A stretch of 5,764 bases of DNA from an uncultured Verrucomicrobia subdivision 3 bacterium (GCA_903921455.1 CAIXPZ010000256.1:1-5764), one strand, 5' to 3'; shown: positions 1 to 5,501, counted from the stretch's first letter. Program-made: numbers and translations. The notes: generated from the sequence alone by a model not told the origin.

Positions 1-1
1 A

Positions 2-88
2 GCTCCCCCTCCTGCTGCTTCTACCTCGAAGCGGAATCAACAGCTTGACGGAGACCTGAAAATCCAGTTCCCTTTGCTCGGAAGGTGA
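2..88 (+). CDS. Possible C-terminal end of a gene that starts upstream of the window
   Basis: The second reading frame is open from the window edge to a TGA at 86-88. It gives 28 residues: a Pro/Ala/Ser-rich stretch (APPPAAS), then a mixed charged/hydrophobic tail ending in FPLLGR. That pattern of a flexible linker followed by a short conserved-looking tail suits a real protein terminus, but 28 codons is too short to prove coding. The other two forward frames close at 46-48 and 57-59. No family is recognised. Sequence upstream of the window would settle it. Confidence 0.35.
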   Translation, partial: APPPAASTSKRNQQLDGDLKIQFPLLGR

Positions 89-307
89 GGCACTTTTCGA
101 GCGCCACCCGCCGCACTTTTCAACCGCCGTTTACAAGCCGCGCCAATCTGGCGACGGTTGGCGTCAGGAATGGCTCAAAATGTGCCATTTTCGCGGAAAA
201 ACACCCCAACCCTGCCGGAAATGGTCAAAAAACGACAGTGGGAGGCGATACGGAGGACGGCAGCGGAAGAGACGTGTTTGATAAAGCTGTTTGCCTGGCC
301 ATAATCG
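89..307. other. AT-richer stretch without a convincing gene
   Basis: No open frame here has the look of a protein. The forward frame open from 85 to 360 translates to low-complexity, domain-free sequence that runs into the attC-like repeat. A 33-codon basic frame at 180-281 is also unconvincing. Small symmetric motifs are visible: a CGCCA/TGGCG hairpin near 140-155, AATGGC...GCCATT around 170-190, and two related AATGG(C)TCAAAA strings. None is strong enough to name. The stretch is less GC-rich than the genes from 1463 onward. Confidence 0.5.
278..305 (+). promoter_or_regulatory. Candidate sigma70-type promoter TTGATA-N16-CATAAT
   Basis: A -35-like TTGATA at 278-283 and a -10-like CATAAT at 300-305 are separated by 16 nt, close to the vegetative consensus. 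Transcription would run through the attC-like element into the small lipoprotein gene. It is a pattern match only. In an AT-richer region such matches arise by chance, and a second candidate lies 40 bp downstream. Confidence 0.3.
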
Positions 308-399
308 GCCTAAATAAATGCTGGACATCATTTTTCGACGCGCCTAGTGTCGCTTCATGAAAAAGGATAGGCTACACAAGCCGACGTCCATTGTTAGGC
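308..399 (+). repeat. attC-like recombination site (imperfect inverted repeat, about 92 bp)
   Basis: The outer arms are GCCTAA (308-313) and TTAGGC (394-399). The right arm reads GTTAGGC (393-399), matching the integron R' core consensus GTTRRRY. Inner arms TGGACATC (322-329) and GACGTCCA (383-390) pair at 7 of 8 positions. Further in, TTTTTC (331-336) pairs with GAAAAA (359-364) and CGAC (336-339) with GTCG (349-352). The right side carries an extra hairpin, GGCT-ACACA-AGCC (370-382). Two nested pairs of arms around a variable centre, just upstream of a small orphan gene, is the layout of a cassette-associated attC. Against this, the R''/L'' and L'/R' spacers are unequal (8 and 2 nt) and R'' ends AAA rather than AAC. 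Confidence 0.5.
322..350 (+). promoter_or_regulatory. Candidate promoter TGGACA-N17-TAGTGT inside the attC-like element
   Basis: TGGACA (322-327) is followed after exactly 17 nt by TAGTGT (345-350). The same TAGTGT hexamer, at the same spacing, is the likely -10 of the glycosyltransferase gene at 3988. Transcription would begin near 357, giving a leader of about 80 nt to the lipoprotein start at 438. The -35 hexamer is also the inner left arm of the inverted repeat, so the two readings compete. Confidence 0.4.
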
Positions 400-437
400 C
401 ACTACCGCGTGACGATAACAACACAGAGCTGTCTATT

Positions 438-806
438 ATGATTATGAAACCAAACTGCATGACCGTCCTTTTGCTCGCAGCAGCCTTCCTTTGCGGATGC
501 GAGCGCACCACTCCAATCAGCGGCGTTTGGCACTCCAAGGTTGGCGACCAAGACACGCTTCATTTCCACGACAGCGGATTATGGCAGCGAGACACAGTGG
601 TTTGGGCAAAGGGCAAGTCCTACCCTGTTACTTTTGCGGGACACTTCACGGTCATTGACACCAATCACGTCCAACTGGTTGTTGACACCAGTAATGGCTC
701 GGTTGCCTCTACAAACGAGTTTTATGTGGTTGGAGGCAAGTTGTCATTGGGTGAGCTTGAGCCGCCACATATTAAGATGATTCAGTATGACTTTATTTCC
801 AAGTGA
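438..806 (+). CDS. Small predicted lipoprotein of unknown function
   Basis: The product is 122 residues from ATG 438. It opens with a short N-region containing one lysine, a hydrophobic core (MTVLLLAAAF) and a lipobox-like LCGC, so lipidation is predicted on the second Cys of that motif (residue 21), followed by ERTTPISG. The mature part starts with GVWHSKVGDQDTLHFHDSG and alternates short beta-type segments with turns. That resembles small periplasmic 'GxW..... G.....F..dG' lipocalin-like domains, though no family can be assigned. The frame is open back to ATG 357, but that would put about 27 charged residues ahead of the signal peptide, so an internal start is preferred. ATG 444 is equally possible; 459 is less likely because it lacks the lysine. 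No clear Shine-Dalgarno is seen. It is AT-richer than the genes from 1463 onward and sits between two attC-like repeats, which suggests a mobile cassette gene. Confidence 0.7.
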   Translation: MIMKPNCMTVLLLAAAFLCGCERTTPISGVWHSKVGDQDTLHFHDSGLWQRDTVVWAKGKSYPVTFAGHFTVIDTNHVQLVVDTSNGSVASTNEFYVVGGKLSLGELEPPHIKMIQYDFISK

Positions 807-832
807 TATGACGTGGGAGTATCAATTCGCCG

Positions 833-907
833 GAGCCAACCGCCGTTGGCACGGTCAGTTCCGCTATCGCGGTTCACGTCGCGAGTCGGCGGTGGCTCAG
901 CTTTTTT
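833..907 (+). terminator. GC-rich hairpin followed by a T-tract: possible terminator, also part of an attC-like site
   Basis: GAGCCA-A-CCGCCG (833-845) pairs with CGGCGG-TGGCTC (887-898), leaving one extrahelical A. The 41-nt apical region contains a further CCGC-TATC-GCGG hairpin (861-872). Six T residues follow at 902-907. It begins 27 bp after the lipoprotein stop codon, a suitable place for intrinsic termination. The branched loop is longer than in a classical terminator. A single extrahelical base in the stem is also a hallmark of folded attC sites, so both readings are kept. Confidence 0.45.
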
Positions 908-915
908 CGTTGGCC
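834..915 (+). repeat. Second attC-like boundary, AGCCAAC ... GTTGGCC
   Basis: AGCCAAC (834-840) and GTTGGCC (909-915) are complementary over GCCAAC/GTTGGC and enclose the hairpin described at 833-898. Each deviates by one base from the integron cores RYYYAAC and GTTRRRY. The next gene starts 20 bp after the right-hand core, a typical cassette spacing. The sequence after this core (TTGGCCACACTACGCG, from 910) resembles that after the first core (TTAGGCCACTACCGCG, from 394), as expected if both are boundaries of the same family. Pairing of the outer cores competes with the inner stem, so the assignment is tentative. Confidence 0.35.
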
Positions 916-935
916 ACACTACGCGAGTTGCCATT

Positions 936-1235
936 ATGAAGCCACCAAGAGTTATTTGGGTCGTTCTATTGCTGGCTACCGCATTGCTTTATTGGCTGCC
1001 GGTTCCGCCAGCGCAGGTTACACGCATCCACCTTGCGGAGCACATCTCACCGGCTAGTTCAGATAGATTGGTGCCGATTACCGAAGATGTCCGCTCCAAT
1101 ATTATGGCACATTTGAGAGCAAGGTCAGGAGTTGAGCATTTACCTGCGCCTCACGTTGTCGCCTCTCCATTACGGACGGTCAACGTTTACAATCCAGACG
1201 GCTTTGCGTTTAGTATGGCCGTTACAAACAGATGA
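936..1235 (+). CDS. Small membrane-anchored or secreted protein of unknown function
   Basis: The product is 99 residues from ATG 936. MKPPR is followed by a hydrophobic segment of about 15 residues (VIWVVLLLATALLYW), then PVPPAQ, which could be a signal-peptide cleavage region or the end of a membrane anchor. The rest (about 75 residues) is hydrophilic with no motif I recognise. The frame is open back to 813, but that part lies within the hairpin repeat, and 936 places the hydrophobic segment at the N-terminus. No clear ribosome-binding site is visible. Like the neighbouring lipoprotein gene it is an orphan of lower GC, flanked by attC-like boundaries. It could be a truncated protein or not translated at all. 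Confidence 0.55.
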   Translation: MKPPRVIWVVLLLATALLYWLPVPPAQVTRIHLAEHISPASSDRLVPITEDVRSNIMAHLRARSGVEHLPAPHVVASPLRTVNVYNPDGFAFSMAVTNR

Positions 1236-1248
1236 TTATGACCATGTG

Positions 1249-1281
1249 GCCTAATCAGAGGATAGGCTACGCGCCTTAGCC
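1249..1281 (+). repeat. Partial third attC-like element with a conserved AGGATAGGCTA hairpin
   Basis: GCCTAAT (1249-1255) lies 13 bp after the stop codon of the 936-1235 gene and corresponds to the left core at 308. AGGATAGGCTAC (1259-1270) is identical over 12 bp to 364-375 within the first element. In both copies GGCT starts a small hairpin closed by AGCCG; here GGCTA (1265-1269) pairs with TAGCC (1277-1281). GTGGCCTAA (1246-1254) is also the exact reverse complement of TTAGGCCAC (394-402). No matching right-hand core (GTTAGGC) follows, so the site looks incomplete. GC content rises sharply immediately after it. Confidence 0.4.
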
Positions 1282-1353
1282 GTTTCCGTGCGCTGGGCGC
1301 AAACGGGCTTTCATAAAGGGGCCGGCCCGTCTGGGTCCTTCCCTCGGGCGGTG

Positions 1354-1418
1354 GGTTCAACCCGGCCCGGCGGCCGCAACGCAGTTGCCCCTGACGGCGG
1401 GTGGGGGCCGGTTGAACC
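1354..1418. repeat. Inverted repeat with 14-bp arms upstream of sppA
   Basis: The left arm GGTTCAACCCGGCCC (1354-1368) and right arm GGGCCGGTTGAACC (1405-1418) pair over 14 bp with one bulged C. The 36-nt loop holds a smaller GCAAC-GCA-GTTGC hairpin. The arms include GTTCAAC and GTTGAAC, which formally match the integron cores RYYYAAC and GTTRRRY 63 bp apart. The stem is continuous, without the unpaired spacers of a typical attC. There is no T-tract, so it is not a classical terminator. It lies just upstream of the -35 of sppA, so an operator or attenuating structure is possible. Confidence 0.55.
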
Positions 1419-1424
1419 TGCCGC

Positions 1425-1453
1425 TTGCCGCCGCGAACACTTTGCGGTAGCTT
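1425..1453 (+). promoter_or_regulatory. Candidate sppA-upp promoter TTGCCG-N17-TAGCTT
   Basis: TTGCCG (1425-1430) and TAGCTT (1448-1453) are 17 nt apart. Transcription would begin near 1460, only about 3 nt before the ATG at 1463, predicting a leaderless or nearly leaderless mRNA. That agrees with the absence of a Shine-Dalgarno sequence. The architecture matches the one upstream of 3988 (TTGCAA-N17-TAGTGT). Confidence 0.5.
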
Positions 1454-1462
1454 GCGCCCATT

Positions 1463-2623
1463 ATGGATGCCACCCCGTTTCCGCCCACGCCGCCGCCGCC
1501 CCTGGCGTCGCCCCCCGTCATCACCCCCGCGTCCAAGCCGCGCAAGAGCCGGGGCTGGATGGTCGTCGCCATCGTGCTGATGGGCGTGCTGGCGCTGAGC
1601 CTGTTCGGCAATTTCGCGCAGTTCGTTGCCGGCGCCTTCTCCTTCCGCGGCGGCCATGCGGAGTCGTTCGGTTCCGCGCGCGACGCCGGCCCCAAGCTGG
1701 AGGAGTTCACGCTGGAGAACAACAAGTCGCCCAACAAGATCGCCGTCATCACGGTGGACGGCGTCATCTCGGGCCACGAGTTTGACAGCAGCGGCAACAA
1801 TCTGGTGGACGTGGTGCAGGCGCAGCTCGACCGCGCCCGCGACGACAAGCATGTGAAGGCCGTCATCCTCAAGGTGGATTCCCCCGGCGGCGAGGTGCTG
1901 GCCTCGGACGAGATTTACAAGGCCATCCGCGATTTCGAGACGGATGAGCCGGCCGACCACGGCAAGCCCGGTCGCAAGGGCAAGCCGGTGATCTGTTCGA
2001 TGGGCAGCCTGGCGGCCTCCGGCGGGTATTACATCTCCTCCGGCTGCCGCTGGATCGTGGCGAATGAATTAACCATCACCGGCAGCATCGGCGTGATCAT
2101 GCACGGCTGGAATTATCGCGGGCTGATGGACAAGGTGGGCATCGCGCCGATGACGTTCAAGAGCGGAAAGTTCAAGGACATGCTCAGCGGCGAGCGCGAG
2201 CCTAGCGAGATTCCGCCGGAGGAAAAGGCGATGGTGCAGGGCCTGATCAATGAGACGTATGAGAAGTTCAAGGACGTCGTCGCCGACGGCCGCAGCGCGG
2301 CGCATGATGTGAACAAGAAGCAGGGCAAGGCGCTCGTCGAGAACTGGGCGGATTACGCGGACGGCCGCGTGGTCTCCGGCAAGCAGGCGCTGGACCTCGG
2401 CTTCGTGGATGAGCTGGGCGATTTCGACGACACGGTGGACCGCGCGCTGGCCATCACCCATCTCCCGTCCGCCAACCTCGTGGAATACCGCGAGCGCTAT
2501 GATCTTTCGAGCCTGTTCTCGATGTTTGGCGAGAGCGGCAAAGCCCACGACATCAAGCTCGACCTCGGCGTCGAGGCGCCGAAGCTGCGCGCGGGTCTGA
2601 TGTATTTCCTCTACCAGCCCTGA
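1463..2623 (+). CDS. sppA: Signal peptide peptidase SppA, S49 family serine protease
   Basis: The product is 386 residues. SppA is a membrane-bound, outward-facing serine protease that degrades signal peptides left after secretion. The N-terminus is a Pro-rich cytoplasmic tail (residues 5-22), then a basic KPRKSR stretch and one membrane segment (about 33-57). The protease domain follows: VDGVISG (98-104), VDSPGGEVLASDEIY (138-152), and SMGSLAASGGYYIS (179-192) with the presumed nucleophile Ser186. TGSIGVI (206-212) and KSGKFKDMLS (233-242) follow; Lys238 is 52 residues after the Ser, the same spacing as the Ser147/Lys199 dyad known from Bacillus subtilis SppA. It has a single S49 domain, as in the short form, and is about 50 residues longer than the Bacillus protein. 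The start is fixed by the promoter, whose predicted transcript begins at about this ATG. upp follows after 6 bp, so co-transcription is likely. Confidence 0.93.
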   Translation: MDATPFPPTPPPPLASPPVITPASKPRKSRGWMVVAIVLMGVLALSLFGNFAQFVAGAFSFRGGHAESFGSARDAGPKLEEFTLENNKSPNKIAVITVDGVISGHEFDSSGNNLVDVVQAQLDRARDDKHVKAVILKVDSPGGEVLASDEIYKAIRDFETDEPADHGKPGRKGKPVICSMGSLAASGGYYISSGCRWIVANELTITGSIGVIMHGWNYRGLMDKVGIAPMTFKSGKFKDMLSGEREPSEIPPEEKAMVQGLINETYEKFKDVVADGRSAAHDVNKKQGKALVENWADYADGRVVSGKQALDLGFVDELGDFDDTVDRALAITHLPSANLVEYRERYDLSSLFSMFGESGKAHDIKLDLGVEAPKLRAGLMYFLYQP

Positions 2624-2629
2624 CCCGCC

Positions 2630-3253
2630 GTGAAACATCTCACCGTCGTCAATCACCCGCTCGTCCAGCACAACCTCACCCGGCTGCGCGACGCGCGGAC
2701 GCAGCCGCAGGAGTTCCGCCGGCTGCTCGGCGAGATCGCGGCGCTGATGACTTACGAGGCCACGCGGTCGTTTGCGGTGAAAAAAGTTTCCGTCCGCACG
2801 CCGATGGAGAAAACCAGCGGCGCGCAGTTGCAGAATGAAATCGTCCTCGTGCCCGTGCTGCGGGCGGGCCTGGGCATGCTGGACAAGATCCTCGAACTCA
2901 TCCCGCACGCGCGCGTCGGCTTCCTCGGGTTGAAGCGCGACGAGGCGACGCTGGCGGCGCATTTCTATCAGAAGAGCCTGCCGAAGAATCTGCGGAACAC
3001 GGAGATTCTCCTCATCGACCCGATGCTGGCGACCGGTGGCAGCGCCGTGGCCGCGCTGGATTATCTGCGGCAGCAGGGCGCGACGCATCTGCGCCTCGTG
3101 AGTCTCGTGGCCGCGCCGGAGGGCATCGCCCGCGTGCGCAAAAGTTACAAGTCGCTGCCCATCTTCACGGCGGCGATTGACCGGCAGTTGAATAAAGTGG
3201 GCTACATTCTCCCCGGCCTCGGCGACGCCGGCGACCGGCTGTTCGGCACTTAA
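2630..3253 (+). CDS. upp: Uracil phosphoribosyltransferase (UPRT)
   Basis: The product is 207 residues, essentially the length of the E. coli enzyme (208). It catalyses uracil + PRPP to UMP + PPi in cytoplasmic pyrimidine salvage. Visible signatures are VPVLRAGLGM (74-83), the PRPP-binding loop IDPMLATGGS (129-138), VAAPEGI (160-166) and the C-terminal uracil-binding block YILPGLGDAGDRLFGT (192-207). The N-terminal VNHPLVQHNLTRLRD is also typical. The start is GTG at 2630, chosen because the protein then begins with the usual MKHLTVVNHP; no Shine-Dalgarno is visible in the 6-bp gap after sppA. The stop TAA (3251-3253) overlaps the stop of the convergent PAP2 gene. The pairing with sppA looks like shared transcription rather than shared function. 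Confidence 0.95.
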   Translation: MKHLTVVNHPLVQHNLTRLRDARTQPQEFRRLLGEIAALMTYEATRSFAVKKVSVRTPMEKTSGAQLQNEIVLVPVLRAGLGMLDKILELIPHARVGFLGLKRDEATLAAHFYQKSLPKNLRNTEILLIDPMLATGGSAVAALDYLRQQGATHLRLVSLVAAPEGIARVRKSYKSLPIFTAAIDRQLNKVGYILPGLGDAGDRLFGT

Positions 3254-3921
3254 AACTTCTTCTTCCGCAGGGCGCGGTGCAGGTTGCCGAATTGAAATTC
3301 CACCGAAGTCAGCATCCCTTTTTTCAACAGCAGCGCCAGCGGGATGGCCAGCGCCGTGGACGCCACGACGTCGGAGAGATGATGGCATTGCAGTGCGATC
3401 CGCGACCACATCACCGCCAGCGCATAGACTATCGCCACCGCGCCCCAGCCGCGATGCACCAGCCACGCCGCCGCCGCGAGCCCGGCCGCCGAGGCCGCAT
3501 GGCCGGAGGGAAAGGAACTGAACTTGAACTGCCCGATGATCCAGTGGCCGTCATGCCACACGCCGTAAAAGCCCGGCGGCACGTCGTGGTTGAGCGGCCG
3601 CGTCCGGCCGCAGAGCACGCGCAGGATCGTCGCGGCCAGGCCGGTGAGTTCCGAGGTGAGCGCGACAAAGAAGATGCGCGCGGCGGTGAGCGGATGGTTC
3701 GCCACGAGATAGACGGCGGCGCAGAAGCTGCCCCACGCGCCGATGACCCAGCCTTCGCCGATCTTGGAGCACCACCAGGCGAGCCGGTGCCAGTCCGCCC
3801 GGCCGGTCACGTCCAGCGCCGCATCCACGCGGTTGTCGAACGGCCACGCGAGCGCCACCGCCGCGACTCCGGCCAGCAGCCAGAGCAGCGCGCGCCAGCG
3901 GGATGTGCGAAGGACGGCCAC
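3250..3921 (-). CDS. PAP2-superfamily membrane phosphatase
   Basis: The product is 223 residues. It carries the three PAP2 motifs in order: R-x6-RP (Arg101 to Pro109, with Arg in place of the usual Lys), FPSGH (137-141), and SR-x5-H-x3-D (Ser173, Arg174, His180, Asp184). The catalytic pair would be His141 and His180. Hydrophobic segments lie at about 11-28, 56-73, 81-100, 142-155, 159-172 and 186-200, which fits an integral membrane enzyme. The family hydrolyses lipid phosphates or pyrophosphates such as undecaprenyl pyrophosphate, phosphatidate or lipid A phosphates; the substrate cannot be read from the sequence. GTG at 3921 is chosen because it is the only standard start close to the first membrane segment and respects the divergent promoter region. 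The frame stays open upstream to 4398, but that part is antisense to the glycosyltransferase gene and is low-complexity. A weak -10 (TACATT on the minus strand, 3928-3933) sits 6 nt before the GTG. Confidence 0.9.
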   Translation of the reverse strand: MAVLRTSRWRALLWLLAGVAAVALAWPFDNRVDAALDVTGRADWHRLAWWCSKIGEGWVIGAWGSFCAAVYLVANHPLTAARIFFVALTSELTGLAATILRVLCGRTRPLNHDVPPGFYGVWHDGHWIIGQFKFSSFPSGHAASAAGLAAAAWLVHRGWGAVAIVYALAVMWSRIALQCHHLSDVVASTALAIPLALLLKKGMLTSVEFQFGNLHRALRKKKF

Positions 3922-3943
3922 GGCGCGAATGTATGCGTTGCGC

Positions 3944-3972
3944 TTGCAAATAAAAATCCAAATCGCTAGTGT
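3944..3972 (+). promoter_or_regulatory. Candidate promoter TTGCAA-N17-TAGTGT of the glycosyltransferase gene
   Basis: TTGCAA (3944-3949) and TAGTGT (3967-3972) are separated by 17 nt in a short AT-rich patch of the 66-bp divergent intergenic region. Transcription starting near 3979 would leave a leader of about 8-9 nt before ATG 3988, too short for a Shine-Dalgarno site, and none is seen. It shares its architecture with the sppA promoter and its exact -10 hexamer with the element at 345-350. Confidence 0.55.
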
Positions 3973-3987
3973 CCGGCCAATTTCTGA

Positions 3988-5457
3988 ATGAAGCCTCCCG
4001 CCGCCCCCGCCCCCGCCTGGCTTGAGCGCCTTGCCGCGCGGCCGCAGCGCGCGATCCTGCTGTTCAGCCTCACGCTGCTGCTCCTGGGCAACTGGATCCT
4101 GCCGCTGACGGACCGCGACGAGGCCCGCTTCGGCGAAGCCTCGCGCGAGATGCTGCAGCGCGGCGATTATGTCGTGCCGTGGTTCAACGGCCATTACCGC
4201 TTCGACAAGCCCGCCCTGATCTACTGGTTCCAATCCGCCAGCTACCGCGTCTTCGGGGACCATGAATTCGGCGCGCGCCTGCCGTCCGCGCTGTTCACCG
4301 CCGCCACCGCCCTGCTCCTCGTGCGCTGGGGCCGGAAACTCACCGGCAACAACCAGACGGCCCTGCTCGCGGGCGGGATGTTCGTCGGCTGCCTGCACGT
4401 CGCCGTCATCGGGCGCGTGGCCACGGCGGATATGGCGCTGGTTTTCTTTTGCACGCTCGCGGCGTTGACCGGCTGGGAACTGACCCGCCTGGAATCTGAC
4501 CGCCGCCGCGGCTGGTGGTGGCTGTTTTACGTCACGCTCGCGCTGGGTTTTCTCGCGAAAGGTCCGATCGCCTGGCTACCCCTCGGCGGGATAATCCTGG
4601 GCCGCGCGTTACGCCCGAATTCCTTCCGCCTGCCGCTCCTGGAAACCGTCGTGGGCGTAGGGCTCACGGTGGCGCTCGTCGCGGTGTGGGGCGTGCCCGC
4701 CATGCTTCAGACGAACGGCGCGTATTTCGCGGTGGGCATCGGCGAACATGTCCTGAACCGCTCCGTCAATGTGAACGACAGCCACGGGCTCAAGGGCGCG
4801 CTGGGCCTGCTGGTGACGCTGCCGATGTATTTCGCGACCTTCTTCGCCAGTTTCTTCCCATGGTCCACCCGCGTGCCGGCGACGCTGCGCCGCTGGTGGC
4901 CGGAACGTAAGCAGGACGACTTCGGCTGGTATCTGCTCGTGCAGGCGGCCATCGTGTTCGGCGTGTTTTCCCTGGTGCGGACGAAATTGCCGCATTACAC
5001 CCTGCCCGCCTTTCCGCTGATCGCGCTGTGGTTCGCCCGGAAACTCGGCGCGGAAGGCGGTTCCTTCGCGTGGTTCAGCAGGCGCATCGTGGCGATGTCC
5101 GTCTTCATGCTGGTGCTGACCCTGGGCGGGTTCACTTACGCGCGGAATCATTTCCTCACCGAGAATCTCTGGAACGCGGTCAAGGCGCACGTCCGCCCGG
5201 AAACCAAGGTCGGCTGCTTCGGCTTCACGGAATCGAGCCTCGTCTGGAAGTTCCGCGGCGGCACCACCAATTACCTCACGCTCGGCCCCCTGAAAGCCGC
5301 GCCCGCCTTCCTGACCAATCCGCCGCCGTTCATCCTCGTGGTGCCGACCAAGGACGCAGCACAGTTTGCCGCCCCGAATGACCTGCTCATCCCCGTGCAC
5401 GGGCTGGACATGGTGCGTTTCCAGAATTGGGAGCTCACCGCCATCGTGCGGCCCTGA
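3988..5457 (+). CDS. ArnT-like membrane glycosyltransferase (GT39/GT83 superfamily)
   Basis: The product is 489 residues. Enzymes of this family move a sugar from a polyprenyl-phosphate carrier to a lipid or protein acceptor on the outer face of the inner membrane. After a first membrane segment (about 21-40) comes the first periplasmic loop with DRDEARFGEASREML (42-56), holding the acidic residues Asp42, Asp44 and Glu45 where GT-C enzymes place the catalytic Asp. GDYVVPWFNGHYRFDKP (59-75) follows, as in ArnT. Further signatures are GRVATADMAL (142-151), LAKGPIAWLPL (189-199) and SLVRTKLPHYTLPAFPLIAL (328-347), the ArnT-type KLPxY block. About ten hydrophobic segments are visible, with a soluble C-terminal part from about 395. 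It is shorter than ArnT itself (about 550). Aminoarabinose transfer cannot be claimed, because no other arn gene is present; an undefined lipid or cell-wall glycosyltransferase is the safer call. It is divergent from the PAP2 gene. Confidence 0.88.
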   Translation: MKPPAAPAPAWLERLAARPQRAILLFSLTLLLLGNWILPLTDRDEARFGEASREMLQRGDYVVPWFNGHYRFDKPALIYWFQSASYRVFGDHEFGARLPSALFTAATALLLVRWGRKLTGNNQTALLAGGMFVGCLHVAVIGRVATADMALVFFCTLAALTGWELTRLESDRRRGWWWLFYVTLALGFLAKGPIAWLPLGGIILGRALRPNSFRLPLLETVVGVGLTVALVAVWGVPAMLQTNGAYFAVGIGEHVLNRSVNVNDSHGLKGALGLLVTLPMYFATFFASFFPWSTRVPATLRRWWPERKQDDFGWYLLVQAAIVFGVFSLVRTKLPHYTLPAFPLIALWFARKLGAEGGSFAWFSRRIVAMSVFMLVLTLGGFTYARNHFLTENLWNAVKAHVRPETKVGCFGFTESSLVWKFRGGTTNYLTLGPLKAAPAFLTNPPPFILVVPTKDAAQFAAPNDLLIPVHGLDMVRFQNWELTAIVRP

Positions 5458-5501
5458 CATTGTGCGGCGGAACCCACGCATCCGCCCGCCGGGAACAAGA
5501 A

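Noticed and set aside
180..281. Basic 33-codon frame (MCHFRGK...)
   Set aside because: It is too short, with high Arg/Lys/Gly content as expected by chance and no initiation signal.
85..360. Plus-strand open frame of 91 codons at the window start
   Set aside because: There is no signal peptide, domain or ribosome-binding site, and it runs through the promoter candidates and half of the attC-like repeat.
357..437. ATG 357 as the start of the lipoprotein gene (a leaderless start after TAGTGT)
   Set aside because: It would place about 27 charged residues before the signal peptide and move the lipobox to residue 48; it remains possible only if the true product is not a lipoprotein.
1187..1960. 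Minus-strand open frame of 257 codons across the sppA upstream region
   Set aside because: It crosses the inverted repeat, the promoter and the start of sppA, and is of low complexity.
2069..3466. Long minus-strand open frame of 465 codons opposite sppA and upp
   Set aside because: It is antisense to two genes with clear catalytic motifs, is rich in Arg/His/Ala as GC-rich shadow frames are, and shows no domain.
3922..4398. N-terminal extension of the PAP2 protein to 4398
   Set aside because: The extension is antisense to the glycosyltransferase coding region and contains Gly/Glu/Gln runs; PAP2 proteins of this type are about 200-230 residues.
5464..5487. GGCGG...CCGCC hairpin after the glycosyltransferase gene as a terminator
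   Set aside because: The stem is only 5 bp with an 11-nt loop and no T-tract; it is likely chance symmetry in GC-rich sequence.
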